Part shown: piece by piece, positions 8,864 through 19,126 of the stretch
How positions within the stretch are numbered: position 1 is the stretch's first letter
Layout: every line of letters starts with the position of its first letter
Origin: Bacillota bacterium
Lineage (GTDB): Bacteria; Bacillota; Dehalobacteriia; UBA4068; UBA4997
DNA length: 64,000 nt
Assembly: GCA_021771915.1 (NCBI GenBank)
Contig: JAETNY010000001.1
Coordinates: forward strand, 124,001 to 188,000
Reading direction: 5' to 3'
Notes under the pieces: model-generated
Databases searched by the model: none
Seen by the model: only the letters and a program-made list of their open reading frames with translations
What the model was told of the DNA's origin: nothing
Program-made: the position numbers and the translations under genes

Positions 8864-10837
8864 ATGAAGATAAGAAAAAAAACTCTGGCGCTGCTGCTGT
8901 TCTCCACTGGTTTTATCTGCACGGTGGCTGTCAGCGCGCTGGTGCTTTGGCAAACTGATGTTTTAAACCTGCCGCATGGGCAGGATGAGAAGCCGACTAT
9001 CAGTAATAATGTATCCACGCAGGGTACACTTTATCCTGCCTTGCGTGAGGACGGGCTTTGGGGTTATATTAATGAGCAGGGGGCGCAGGTTTTGCCGGTT
9101 TCTTTGCAAACGGCAACGCAGCTTGATTATGAAACTCCGCCGCCGGCCTATCAGGAGGCACGTCCCTTTTTGGGCAAAACTGCCTGGGTTAAGCAGAACG
9201 GTTTTTGGGGCGCGATTGATACAGAGGGTAATTTTGTGGTGCCGGCGGAATATGAGTCGATTGAGGTGTACAAGCATAGTGACACCTATTTTGTAGCAGC
9301 TTATAATGCGCTTTCTTCGGCGGTTTACCCCAATCCTAACACGGCGCTTTATGATGTTAACGGTGCTAAACTTTTTGGTATTTCCAGCCGTTTGGGGCAG
9401 CTTTGCGATGGCCTGATGACATTCTCTCGTAAACGCGGCGACCAGCTGACCTGGGGTTATATTAATCCGCATGGAGAAATTGTGATTGAGCCGATTTATG
9501 CCGAGGTGGGCAATGTTTCCGGCAATTTTGCGCTGGTGCGTGATTTTGAGGGGCGCACGCTGTTGCTGAATATTTATGCTAAAAATGCCGTGGAGATAAG
9601 CGAACTGTCGGTTGATTTAAAATCTTCGCCGCTGGTGTTGCCGGATTTAAATGTTATTGGCAGCCGTCTGATTTTGATGCAGAAAGATGGCAAATATGGC
9701 TATGTCAGCGTTACGGGCGGCGTGTTAATTGATTTTGCTTTTGATGCGGCCTGGCCTTTTCAGGGCGGCGCGGCCGTGGTCTGGCAGGGCGATATGGCGG
9801 AGTTGATTGCGCCGGACGGAACCGTTTTGGTTCCGGCTAAAAATTATGTATCGGTGCTTCATCTGGGTTATGGTATTTATGCCTTTAAAGAGCAAGGGGC
9901 GGCCGGTTGGCTGGTTTATAATGCTGAGGGCAGTCTTTTGGTGAACGAGCCGGTTTTTGGCTTTGGCGGCTGGCAGAATGAACTTTGCAGTTTTTGGACT
10001 GCTGATTACACCAGTTTCTTTAATGCCGCAGGACAGGTGCAGCCTGGGCTGCGTTTGGATTTGCAGCCAGGCGTTTTTCGGCTGGGGCATCTTTATGGTG
10101 TGCAGGACGTTAATGGTCAAACCTGGTTTGACGAGCATGGCCGTACCGTTTGGAGCGTGGGGCGTGACCGGGAACTGGCGCCGGGGGTTAATCTGTTGAC
10201 AGTGCTGGAAAATCAGAGCGCGGATTATCTGGTTTATTATCCGCAGGTAGAAATGGCTAACAAGGCGGCGGTTAGTCCGGAGCAGTTTGCGGTCTGGAAG
10301 CGTTTGAATTATACGCTGGCTGATAATGCCATGGGTGAATATTATGAAAGTTATCAGCTGCATGATGAATTGCAGTTTATGGTGAGCGGCGATTTTGAAA
10401 TTTTAAGCAGTGGCACGGTTATGACGGTGGTGCAGTATTTGCGGCTGGACGATTCCTGGAAAACCTTTACTGATGCTCCCGGTGCCCGGGAGGAGCATAT
10501 TTTTACCGCCTGTTTCGATAAGGAAACAGGTCAACTATACAGTTTGAACGATTTGTTTAAGCCGGGAGTAAACTGGCGTGTGGATTTGTTGGAGCCGGCG
10601 CGCGGCACTTATAGTGTGCGTCAGGCCGGGCTGGGTCTGCCGGAAAATCCGGAAGTATTGGATTATCTGGAGCGCCGCTTGCCGCGTATTCTGGAGTTCT
10701 CGCTGGGGCGGGATACGCTGGCGCTTTATATCACCCTGAGCGATGGCACATCGCAGCATCTGGAAATTTATTATCAGGATATTGAAGAACTTATTGATAT
10801 GGAGGGCGAACTCTGGCGGCGGCTTAAGGGCTATTAA
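8864..10837 (+). CDS. Secreted or membrane-anchored WG-repeat protein with C-terminal DUF3298/RsiV-like region
   Basis: N-terminal TM; repeated DGLWGYINEQGAQVLP, NGFWGAIDTEGNFVVP, TWGYINPHGEIVIEP, DGKYGYVSVTGG. ATG 8864 with AGGAG upstream. Confidence 0.75.
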   Translation: MKIRKKTLALLLFSTGFICTVAVSALVLWQTDVLNLPHGQDEKPTISNNVSTQGTLYPALREDGLWGYINEQGAQVLPVSLQTATQLDYETPPPAYQEARPFLGKTAWVKQNGFWGAIDTEGNFVVPAEYESIEVYKHSDTYFVAAYNALSSAVYPNPNTALYDVNGAKLFGISSRLGQLCDGLMTFSRKRGDQLTWGYINPHGEIVIEPIYAEVGNVSGNFALVRDFEGRTLLLNIYAKNAVEISELSVDLKSSPLVLPDLNVIGSRLILMQKDGKYGYVSVTGGVLIDFAFDAAWPFQGGAAVVWQGDMAELIAPDGTVLVPAKNYVSVLHLGYGIYAFKEQGAAGWLVYNAEGSLLVNEPVFGFGGWQNELCSFWTADYTSFFNAAGQVQPGLRLDLQPGVFRLGHLYGVQDVNGQTWFDEHGRTVWSVGRDRELAPGVNLLTVLENQSADYLVYYPQVEMANKAAVSPEQFAVWKRLNYTLADNAMGEYYESYQLHDELQFMVSGDFEILSSGTVMTVVQYLRLDDSWKTFTDAPGAREEHIFTACFDKETGQLYSLNDLFKPGVNWRVDLLEPARGTYSVRQAGLGLPENPEVLDYLERRLPRILEFSLGRDTLALYITLSDGTSQHLEIYYQDIEELIDMEGELWRRLKGY

Positions 10838-10876
10838 AGTCAGGTGCGGCGTGTTTTGTTAAGGGAGGGGCGGAAA

Positions 10877-12085
10877 ATGGCGTTTAAGTCTTTATATGTG
10901 CATTGGCCGTTTTGTCTGCGGCGTTGTAATTACTGCGATTTTTTATCGCATACTTACAGTGAAGTTAAGGCGCAGGCAACGGCCTATCCGCAGGCCTTGC
11001 AGCAGGAGATGCGCATGTATCGGGCTTATGCGGACGAGTTGGTTTCCATTTATTTTGGCGGCGGTACGCCGACGGTTTTGCCGGCGAAGGCGCTGGTGGA
11101 AACGCTTGATTTTATTCGGCAGACCTTTGCTGTGCGCGAGGACGCGGAGATTACGGTGGAATGTAATCCAGCCACGGCGGACGAGGCCTATCTGCGCCAG
11201 CTGCGGCAGGCTGGTTTTAACCGCCTTTCTCTGGGCGCGCAAAGTTTTCAGGACGCTGAACTGCGGCGGCTGGGCCGGGCGCACAATGCGGCGGCTATCG
11301 AACAGGCGGTGGCTGATGCGCGCGCGGCCGGCTTTGAAAATTTAAGTCTGGATTTGATGTATGCTTTGCCCGGGCAGACGCTGGCCGATTTACAATATAA
11401 TTTGCAGGCGGCGCTGCGCCTTAAGCCGGAGCACATCTCGCTTTACTCTTTACAGCTGGATAACGACAGCCCCTGGGGGCGGCAGTATGCCAAGGGGTTG
11501 CTTTCTGCGGCTGAGGAGGACCTGGAAACGGATATGCTGCTTTATTCCTGGCAGCAGTTGCGCGAGCAGGGTTATGCTCAATATGAGATTGCTAATTTTG
11601 CTCTTAAAGGTCAGCATGATTTTCGCAGTCGTCATAATCGTCTGTATTGGCAGCGTGAAGACTATCTTGGCGTAGGGCTGGGCGCGGCCAGCTGTTTGTT
11701 TTTGCAGCGTTGGCAGAACTGCGGCAATCTTGACGATTATCTGCATAATTTGCAGCAGATGCACCGGCCGCCGGTTGAAGAAGAGGAACTTACTATGGCG
11801 CAGTGCATGAGCGAGGTTATGTTTATGGGGCTGCGACAAGCGGCTGGCGTTGATATTTATCCAGTAATTTCGCGTTTTCGGGTTGACCCGTTGCGTTTTT
11901 ATGCCAATGAACTGCCGCCGCTTTATGCCGCCGGTCTGCTGGAATATTCCGCAGACGCGCATAGTCTGCGCCTTACGCCGAAAGGTATGTTGCTGGCTAA
12001 TCAGGTGTTTTTGGCCTTTATTAAAGATGACATTGAGGATATTCAGTATCGGCCGTCCGCGCCGCCGGAGGATATCGAAATATGA
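10877..12085 (+). CDS. hemW: HemW-like radical SAM protein
   Basis: SLYVHWPFCLRRCNYCDF, YFGGGTPTVL, NPATADEAYL. Confidence 0.88.
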   Translation: MAFKSLYVHWPFCLRRCNYCDFLSHTYSEVKAQATAYPQALQQEMRMYRAYADELVSIYFGGGTPTVLPAKALVETLDFIRQTFAVREDAEITVECNPATADEAYLRQLRQAGFNRLSLGAQSFQDAELRRLGRAHNAAAIEQAVADARAAGFENLSLDLMYALPGQTLADLQYNLQAALRLKPEHISLYSLQLDNDSPWGRQYAKGLLSAAEEDLETDMLLYSWQQLREQGYAQYEIANFALKGQHDFRSRHNRLYWQREDYLGVGLGAASCLFLQRWQNCGNLDDYLHNLQQMHRPPVEEEELTMAQCMSEVMFMGLRQAAGVDIYPVISRFRVDPLRFYANELPPLYAAGLLEYSADAHSLRLTPKGMLLANQVFLAFIKDDIEDIQYRPSAPPEDIEI

Positions 12086-12111
12086 ACTTATTATAAAAAG
12101 GATACTATAAT

Positions 12112-13035
12112 ATGAAGAAAAGCGCAAGTAAGCGGAATAAAACTATTGCGACGAGTTTGAGCGAGGGCGAGGCTTTTTTACAGCATTGTCTGGTTTTGGA
12201 ACAGCCGGCGGATTTGGCGCAGTGTCTGGACAGGACGATTTGGGGCGATATGCTGGCTGTTTGTTCGTTGTTGCCTGCCGACAGTGTGGATTTGCTGATT
12301 GCCGACCCTCCTTATAATCTGACCAAATCGTTTAATGGCGCAACCTTTGCCCGACGCAAGGCTGAGGCTTATGCGGACTATACGCATGAATGGTTGACGG
12401 CGGTTAAACCTTTGCTTAAGGCGGACGCTTCAGTTTATGTTTGCTGCGATTGGGCCAGCAGTTTGATTATTGGCCCGGTTTTGGGCGAATTTTTTCAGAT
12501 ACGTAACCGCATTACCTGGCAGCGTGAAAAAGGGCGCGGCGCTAAAGCCAACTGGAAGAATGGGCTGGAAGATATCTGGTTTGTGACTAATGGCCAGCAG
12601 TATAATTTTAATTTGCAGGCGGTAAAGCAGCGCCGCCGGGTTAAAGCGCCTTATCGGGTGCAGGGTCGGCCTAAGGATTGGGTGGAAACGCCGGCCGGCA
12701 ATTATCGCGATACCTGTCCTTCTAATTTTTGGGACGATATTACAATCCCTTTTTGGTCAATGCCGGAAAATACGGCGCACCCTACGCAGAAGCCGGAAAA
12801 GCTGATTGCCAAAATTATTCTGGCAAGTTCCCGGCCCGGTGCGCTGGTTCTGGACCCTTTTTTAGGTTCTGGCACCACCAGCGTGGTAGCCAAAAAGCTG
12901 GGGCGGCATTATATTGGCATTGAAACGCAGGCGCAGTATTGTATCTGGGCGGAGCAGCGGCTGGCGCAGGCGGAAATTCAACCAGCTATTCAGGGGTTTG
13001 CGGACGGCGTTTTTTGGGAAAGAAATTCTTTTTAA
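12112..13035 (+). CDS. DNA methyltransferase (amino-MTase, DPPY-type), apparently orphan
   Basis: IADPPYNL catalytic motif, then ALVLDPFLGSGTTSVVAKKLGRHYIGIE SAM motif; HPTQKP. Confidence 0.88.
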   Translation: MKKSASKRNKTIATSLSEGEAFLQHCLVLEQPADLAQCLDRTIWGDMLAVCSLLPADSVDLLIADPPYNLTKSFNGATFARRKAEAYADYTHEWLTAVKPLLKADASVYVCCDWASSLIIGPVLGEFFQIRNRITWQREKGRGAKANWKNGLEDIWFVTNGQQYNFNLQAVKQRRRVKAPYRVQGRPKDWVETPAGNYRDTCPSNFWDDITIPFWSMPENTAHPTQKPEKLIAKIILASSRPGALVLDPFLGSGTTSVVAKKLGRHYIGIETQAQYCIWAEQRLAQAEIQPAIQGFADGVFWERNSF

Positions 13036-13075
13036 TTCTTATATATAAAAAATGGAAAAAAATCAAGTTTTGATA

Positions 13076-13104
13076 TTGACAAATTTAAGGTATAGTGCTA
13101 TCCT
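13076..13104 (+). promoter_or_regulatory. Promoter of the hrcA heat-shock operon
   Basis: TTGACA - 17 nt - TATCCT with extended TGC immediately upstream of the -10. Confidence 0.75.
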
Positions 13105-13108
13105 ATTA

Positions 13109-13135
13109 TTAGCACTCGATGGGGTAGAGTGCTAA
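13109..13135. promoter_or_regulatory. CIRCE operator (HrcA binding site)
   Basis: Perfect TTAGCACTC-N9-GAGTGCTAA. Confidence 0.97.
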
Positions 13136-13186
13136 CAAAAAAAGCAATAATAACAGAAAAAATTTTGACGCAAAGGAGGAAGCCTG

Positions 13187-14242
13187 GTGGACGAACGAAA
13201 AAAGCAAATTTTGCATGCTTTAATTCGTGATTATGTTGATGTTGGCGAGCCGGTTGGCTCCAGAACTATCGCTAAAAAATATGGTTTGGGCGTTTCTCCG
13301 GCGACTATTCGTAATGAAATGTCTGACCTGGAGGAGATGGGCTTTATTATGCAGCCCCACGCTTCTGCCGGCCGGGTGCCATCGGATAAGGGGTATCGCT
13401 ATTATGTGGATAATTTGATGGAGCCGGAAGAGAAATTGCTTTCTGACGAAGAACAGCAGCAGGTTACGGATTTTTTTCGCAACTGTACGGAGGAGATGGA
13501 GCAGCTTTTTCAGCAGAGTTGCAAACTGCTTTCCTGCATGACTAATTATACGGCCATGTTGATGAAACCCAAGCTGGAAGCCTGTGTTTTGGAGCGTTTA
13601 AAGCTGGTGCGTTTGAATGATAATCAGCTTTTGGCTATTATGATAACCGATGACGGTAAAATTCATAATAAAATTGTACGGCTGCCGGCCGAGATTTCAG
13701 ACTCAAATCTGGCCGAGGCGGAGGCTTTGTTACAGGAGCGGCTTTTGGGTCTGTCATTCGCTCAGGTTTTGGATTGTCTTACTTCAGAAATTGCGCATCA
13801 GCTTTTGCAACAGCAATCGCGTTTGCAACAGGCGCTTGCTTTGATGCAGCAGTTGCTTTTGGATTATAGCGAGGAAGACGCCGGCGGTAAAATGTTAATT
13901 CAGGGAACGCTGAATTTGCTTAAGCAGCCGGAGTTTCATGATGTGGATACCGTGCGTGAACTTTTTACGGTTTTGGAAACGGACGCGGTTGTTAAAGAAC
14001 TGCTTTTGATGGCCTCACAGCAGCAGCAGGGAACAGTGGTTTATATTGGCGATGAATTGAGTTCCCATGGTATGTCGGCTTGCAGTATGGTGACAACTCC
14101 ATTTTATGTTAATGGTGAAAAGGTGGGCAGTATTGGTGTTTTGGGGCCAACCAGAATGCCGTATCCCAAGATTATTGCGCTGGTGGAGCAGGTGGGGAGC
14201 CTGGTTAGTCGAAAAGGCGGCGGTCATGGCGCAGATAAATAA
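13187..14242 (+). CDS. hrcA: Heat-inducible transcription repressor HrcA
   Basis: ILHALIRDYVDVGEPVGSRTIAKKYGLGVSPATIRNEMSDLEEMGF; CIRCE upstream; GTG start after AAGGAGG. Confidence 0.96.
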   Translation: MDERKKQILHALIRDYVDVGEPVGSRTIAKKYGLGVSPATIRNEMSDLEEMGFIMQPHASAGRVPSDKGYRYYVDNLMEPEEKLLSDEEQQQVTDFFRNCTEEMEQLFQQSCKLLSCMTNYTAMLMKPKLEACVLERLKLVRLNDNQLLAIMITDDGKIHNKIVRLPAEISDSNLAEAEALLQERLLGLSFAQVLDCLTSEIAHQLLQQQSRLQQALALMQQLLLDYSEEDAGGKMLIQGTLNLLKQPEFHDVDTVRELFTVLETDAVVKELLLMASQQQQGTVVYIGDELSSHGMSACSMVTTPFYVNGEKVGSIGVLGPTRMPYPKIIALVEQVGSLVSRKGGGHGADK

Positions 14243-14257
14243 CAGAGGTGAATTTTT

Positions 14258-14917
14258 ATGAAGAAAGAAAAACAGACGGCGGAACAGAATATGGAGGCTG
14301 GTCTGAACAGTGAAATTGCGGTTGATGAAAATAACGCAGCAGAAAACAATGTAAATGTGGCTGAAGATGCGGAAAACGCCGCGGAGGAGCAGGCGGAAAA
14401 CGAAGAAGAACCTAATCCGGAGGAAGCTATGTCACGTCTGGCGGCTGCTTATGCGGAGTTGGAAAACGCTAACAAAAGCCTGGAGTTGGCCAAGCAGAAT
14501 TTGAACAATCAGTTGGCGCGTTTGCAGGCTGATTTTGACAATTTCCGCCGTCGCACACGAGCCGAAAAAGAGGATTGGCAGAAAAATTTCAATGCCGTAT
14601 TTTGTGGTGAGCTTTTGCCGGTGATTGATAATTTTGGCCGGGCTATGCAGGCTCTTAAGACCAGTGAGGCGGACGCCGGACATCTGGCCGGGGTGGAGAT
14701 GATTGCCCGACAGCTGGCGGAATTGCTGGCCTCCAAGGGTGTGGAGAGAATACCTGCTTTGGGCGAGGATTTTGACCCCAACTGGCATGAGGCTGTTGGT
14801 CAGACTGTGGTGGAAGACGATGCTATGGTTGGCAAGGTAACGCAGGAAATTCAGCCCGGTTATCGTATTGGTGATAAGATTTTAAGAGCGTCGATGGTTC
14901 ATGTGGGCGCAAAGTAA
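14258..14917 (+). CDS. grpE: Nucleotide exchange factor GrpE
   Basis: LQADFDNFRRRTRAEKEDWQK..., GEDFDPNWHEAVG; between hrcA and dnaK. Confidence 0.95.
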   Translation: MKKEKQTAEQNMEAGLNSEIAVDENNAAENNVNVAEDAENAAEEQAENEEEPNPEEAMSRLAAAYAELENANKSLELAKQNLNNQLARLQADFDNFRRRTRAEKEDWQKNFNAVFCGELLPVIDNFGRAMQALKTSEADAGHLAGVEMIARQLAELLASKGVERIPALGEDFDPNWHEAVGQTVVEDDAMVGKVTQEIQPGYRIGDKILRASMVHVGAK

Positions 14918-15006
14918 GCAGGCCATTGCTGAACGCTTATCAGTCTGCAAATTAAAAAGTTTATTTTATTATACTATTATATTAAATATCAGGAGGAAAC
15001 TAAATC

Positions 15007-16863
15007 ATGGGTAAAATTATTGGTATCGACTTAGGTACAACTAATAGCTGTGTGGCAGTAATGGAGGGCGGCGAAGCCGTTGTTATTCCAAATCCGGAGG
15101 GCGCAAGAACAACCCCCTCTGTGGTTGGCTTTAACAATGGCGAGCGTCTGATTGGTCAGGTAGCCAAGCGTCAGGCGATTACCAAGCCGGATCATACTGT
15201 AATGTCTATCAAACGTCATATGGGTAAAAAATATGAGGTTAAAATTGACGATAAAAACTATACACCGCAGGAAATTTCCGCTTTTGTGCTGCGTAAGCTG
15301 AAAGAGGACGCGGAGGCTTATCTGGGCGAGCCGGTTAGCCAGGCGGTTATCACGGTTCCGGCTTATTTCTCTGACGCGCAGCGTCAGGCCACCAAAGACG
15401 CTGGCAAAATTGCCGGTTTGGAGGTTATGCGTATTATCAACGAACCGACTGCAGCTGCTCTGGCTTATGGCTTGGATAAGGCTGATGAGCAGAAAGTGTT
15501 GGTTTTTGACCTGGGCGGCGGCACTTTTGACGTTTCCCTGTTGGAAATCGGTGACGGCATTTTCCAGGTTCTGGCTACTTCCGGCAACAACTTCCTGGGC
15601 GGCGATGATTTTGATAAAAAGATTGTTGATTATATGCTGGCTGAGTTCAAAAAAACCGAGGGTATTGACCTGGCTAACGATAAAATGGCAATGCAGCGCT
15701 TGCGTGAGGCTGCTGAAAAGGCTAAAATTGAACTTTCCGGCGTTTTGACCAGCAATATCAATCTGCCTTTCATCACGGCTGACCAGAACGGTCCCAAACA
15801 TTTGGATATCACCCTTACTCGTGCCAAATTTGACGAATTGACGGCTGACCTGGTGGAGAAAACCATGGGGCCGACCAGACAGGCACTGAGCGACGCCGGC
15901 ATTTCTGCTTCTGATGTTGACCGCGTGCTGTTGGTGGGCGGTTCCACCCGTATCCCGGCTGTGCAGGACGAAATCCGCAAGCTGATTGGCAAAGACCCAC
16001 ACAAGGGCATTAACCCGGACGAGTGTGTGGCTTTGGGCGCGGCTATTCAGGGCGGTATTTTGAATAAAGAAGTTAAGGATATTGTTCTGGCTGACGTAAC
16101 ACCTTTGTCCTTGGGTATTGAAACTCTGAACGGTGTATTCAGCAAAATTATTGACCGCAACACCACCATTCCGGTTAGCAAGTCACAGATTTATTCAACA
16201 GCGGCTGATAATCAGCCCTCGGTTGAGGTTCATGTTTTGCAGGGCGAGCGCGAAATGGCTGCGGATAATAAATCCCTGGGCCGCTTTACTTTGTCCGGTA
16301 TTGCTCCGGCTCCGCGCGGTATTCCGCAGATTGAGGTCAGCTTTGATATTGATACCAACGGTATTGTGCATGTCAGCGCTAAGGATTTGGGTACCGGCAA
16401 GCAGCAGGATATCACCATTTCTGGCAGCAACGGCTTCAGTGATGCAGAAATTGACCGTATGGTAAAAGAGGCGGAGCAGTATAAAGAAGAAGACGAAAAG
16501 CGTCGTCAGGCTGTGGAGGTTCGTAATCAGGCTGATTCCATGATTTATCAGACGGATAAGGCGCTGAAAGATTTGGGCGATAAGGTTACCGCAGAAGAAA
16601 AAGAGGCTATTGAAAAAGCCAAGGAAGAATTAAACGAAGCCTTGAAAGGCGACGATACCGAGGATATTAAGAGCAAGCTGGAGGCGCTTTCGCAGGCGTT
16701 CTATAAGGTGAGCGAGAAACTTTATCAGCAGGCAGCGGCAGAAGCCCAGGCACAGCAGGCAGCCGGCAGCGAGGCTGGTGCTGACGGTGCGGCCACAGGC
16801 GCGGCAGATGCGGACGATAACGTAGTTGACGCTGATTATAAAGTTGTTGATGATGATAAATAA
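15007..16863 (+). CDS. dnaK: Chaperone DnaK
   Basis: [37 protein letters not shown], full-length Hsp70. Confidence 0.99.
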   Translation: MGKIIGIDLGTTNSCVAVMEGGEAVVIPNPEGARTTPSVVGFNNGERLIGQVAKRQAITKPDHTVMSIKRHMGKKYEVKIDDKNYTPQEISAFVLRKLKEDAEAYLGEPVSQAVITVPAYFSDAQRQATKDAGKIAGLEVMRIINEPTAAALAYGLDKADEQKVLVFDLGGGTFDVSLLEIGDGIFQVLATSGNNFLGGDDFDKKIVDYMLAEFKKTEGIDLANDKMAMQRLREAAEKAKIELSGVLTSNINLPFITADQNGPKHLDITLTRAKFDELTADLVEKTMGPTRQALSDAGISASDVDRVLLVGGSTRIPAVQDEIRKLIGKDPHKGINPDECVALGAAIQGGILNKEVKDIVLADVTPLSLGIETLNGVFSKIIDRNTTIPVSKSQIYSTAADNQPSVEVHVLQGEREMAADNKSLGRFTLSGIAPAPRGIPQIEVSFDIDTNGIVHVSAKDLGTGKQQDITISGSNGFSDAEIDRMVKEAEQYKEEDEKRRQAVEVRNQADSMIYQTDKALKDLGDKVTAEEKEAIEKAKEELNEALKGDDTEDIKSKLEALSQAFYKVSEKLYQQAAAEAQAQQAAGSEAGADGAATGAADADDNVVDADYKVVDDDK

Positions 16864-16903
16864 TAAAAAAAATAAATAAAAGCTTTAAGCTGGATTGAGG
16901 GAT

Positions 16904-18067
16904 ATGGCAAATAAAGATTATTATGCGGCCTTGGGCGTGGCGAAAACTGCGTCAGAGGAGGAAATAAAAAAAGCCTATAAGCAGCAGGTTAAAAAATATC
17001 ACCCAGACTTAAATCCGGACAGCAAAACCGCAGAAGCCAAGATGAAAGAGGTCAATGAAGCCTATGATGTGCTTTCTGACCCGGAAAAGCGCGCGCGCTA
17101 TGACCAGTTTGGCGCGGACGGTATGAACGGCGCTTATGGCGGCGGCGCAGGCGGCTTTGGTGGTTTTGGCGGCGCGGATTTTGGGGATATTTTCGACATG
17201 TTCTTTAATGGCGCCGGTGGCGGCCGCAACAGCGCGCGCCGCCAGAATATGGCCAGACAGGGCGATGATGTTCGTCTGGACGTTAAGGTCAGTTTTGAAG
17301 AAGCGGCCAGGGGGACCACGCGAGAGGTGCCGCTGACTCGTTCTGAAAACTGTTCGGATTGTGGCGGTAGTGGCGCTAAAGCCGGCACGGGGCGCATTAC
17401 CTGCTCCTATTGCGGTGGCAGCGGTCAGGTTAGCAGCACCCAGACCACGCCTTTTGGTCAGTTTCAAACGGTTAAACCCTGTCCGCGCTGCGGCGGCCGC
17501 GGCAGCGTGGTGGAAACGCCCTGCCCAACCTGTTCCGGTAATGGACGGGTGCGCAAGCAGCGTAAAATTAAAATTAATATTCCGGCCGGTGTGGATAATG
17601 ATTCACGTCTGCGTATGTCCGGCGAGGGCGAGGGCGGTTATAACGGCGGCCCGGCCGGTGACCTTTACATCTTTGTAACGGTGGAGTCGCATAAATATTT
17701 CCGTCGCAATGGCGATGATATTTTGTGCGATTTGCCGATTAGTATGGTGCAGGCGGCTTTGGGTGATGAAGTGGAAGTGGAAACGCTAGAGGGTAAGGTT
17801 AAACTGACCATTCCGGAAGGTACGCAAAGCGGAACTTCTTTCCGGCTGCGTGGTCGGGGCTTCCCCAAGCTGCGTGGTTACGGCAAGGGTGACCAGAATG
17901 TTAAGGTCAGCGTTACTACGCCCAGCAATTTGACGGCAGAACAGAAAGATTTGTTGCGTCAGTTTGCCAAGGCCGGCAATGAAAAGAAAAATGATAACGC
18001 TGCTGGTAACAAAAACCGGGTTAAAGAGAAAAAGCCAATGGGTTTTTTCAACAAAATTAAAAAATAA
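16904..18067 (+). CDS. dnaJ: Chaperone DnaJ
   Basis: J domain with HPD, G/F region, four CxxCxGxG-type zinc repeats. Confidence 0.98.
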   Translation: MANKDYYAALGVAKTASEEEIKKAYKQQVKKYHPDLNPDSKTAEAKMKEVNEAYDVLSDPEKRARYDQFGADGMNGAYGGGAGGFGGFGGADFGDIFDMFFNGAGGGRNSARRQNMARQGDDVRLDVKVSFEEAARGTTREVPLTRSENCSDCGGSGAKAGTGRITCSYCGGSGQVSSTQTTPFGQFQTVKPCPRCGGRGSVVETPCPTCSGNGRVRKQRKIKINIPAGVDNDSRLRMSGEGEGGYNGGPAGDLYIFVTVESHKYFRRNGDDILCDLPISMVQAALGDEVEVETLEGKVKLTIPEGTQSGTSFRLRGRGFPKLRGYGKGDQNVKVSVTTPSNLTAEQKDLLRQFAKAGNEKKNDNAAGNKNRVKEKKPMGFFNKIKK

Positions 18068-18082
18068 AAGGTTGGTTTATAG

Positions 18083-19093
18083 ATGATTTGGCAGGAAGTT
18101 AAACTTTGCCTGACAGCTACAAGTTCGGTGGGGGCAGAAATGCTCACCGCCGAACTTGTGCGTTTAGGCGTCAGCGGTTGGCAGGTACAATCGGCGCAGG
18201 AATTGCGCGCCTATTTGCAGGCCGAAGACGCGCCGTTTGATTATGCGGACGCTGGTTTGCGTGCGCAGGCGGCCGCGCTGGATAATTTGATAATGTTTAC
18301 GCTTTATTTGGCAGATGATGAGCAGGGGCAGCAGCAGCTGTCGGCAATTCAACAACTGGCAGAGCGTACGGACGCCAACTGGGGGCAACTGGACGTTTTG
18401 GTGCGGCAACGCAGTTCTGAGGAATGGGAAGACAACTGGAAGCAGTATTATAAGCCGTTTAAGGTTGGGCAGCGGCTGGTGGTTTGTCCCAGCTGGGAGA
18501 AATATCAGCCGGCGGCCGACGAATTGCTGCTGATGATTGAGCCTGGCGGCAGTTTTGGCACCGGCCAGCACCAGACAACGCGGCTTTGCCTGGAACTTTT
18601 GGAGCAATATTTGACGGAATATCAGCAGCAGCATGGTTGTTTGCCGGAAAAGCTGCTGGATTTGGGCTGCGGCACAGGTATCCTGTCGATTGGCGGTTTG
18701 CTGCTGGGGGTAAATTCCGCAGCGGCGGTGGATATTGAGGAACATTCTGCACATGCGGCGGCTGAAAATGCGGCTTTGAATGATATTGCCCCCGAGCGTT
18801 ATCAAACATTTTGGGGTAATATTTTAGACAATCGTGATATTTTGATACGCTTAAAGGCTTGTGCTGACCATGGCGGATATGATATAATTGTGGTAAACAT
18901 TGTGGCCGATGTGATTATAGCGATGAGTCCGCTGTTTGCCGGGCTGCTGGCCGAGCAGGGTCGGGTTTTCTGTTCCGGTATTATTGATAATCGTCGGGCG
19001 GAAGTTCTGGACGCCATGCGGGAGCAGGGCTTTAAGCTGCAAATGGAGCGGCAGGACGGCGGCTGGTGGGCTATGCTGTTTCAGCTGGACTGA
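18083..19093 (+). CDS. prmA: Ribosomal protein L11 methyltransferase
   Basis: EDNWKQYYKPF, PGGSFGTGQHQTTRLCLE, LLDLGCGTGILSIGG. Confidence 0.95.
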   Translation: MIWQEVKLCLTATSSVGAEMLTAELVRLGVSGWQVQSAQELRAYLQAEDAPFDYADAGLRAQAAALDNLIMFTLYLADDEQGQQQLSAIQQLAERTDANWGQLDVLVRQRSSEEWEDNWKQYYKPFKVGQRLVVCPSWEKYQPAADELLLMIEPGGSFGTGQHQTTRLCLELLEQYLTEYQQQHGCLPEKLLDLGCGTGILSIGGLLLGVNSAAAVDIEEHSAHAAAENAALNDIAPERYQTFWGNILDNRDILIRLKACADHGGYDIIVVNIVADVIIAMSPLFAGLLAEQGRVFCSGIIDNRRAEVLDAMREQGFKLQMERQDGGWWAMLFQLD

Positions 19094-19126
19094 AATCATT
19101 TTGGCCAGGCGAGGGGAGGCAGAAAA

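Noticed and set aside
9725-10363. 212-aa ORF antisense to the WG-repeat gene
   Set aside because: Sequence is low-information and lies inside a supported CDS on the other strand.
11450-12127. 225-aa ORF antisense to hemW
   Set aside because: Overlaps a clear radical SAM gene; no domain.
15031-16002. 323-aa ORF antisense to dnaK
   Set aside because: Fully opposite a confident dnaK; no SD or recognisable domains; long antisense ORFs are common opposite biased codons.
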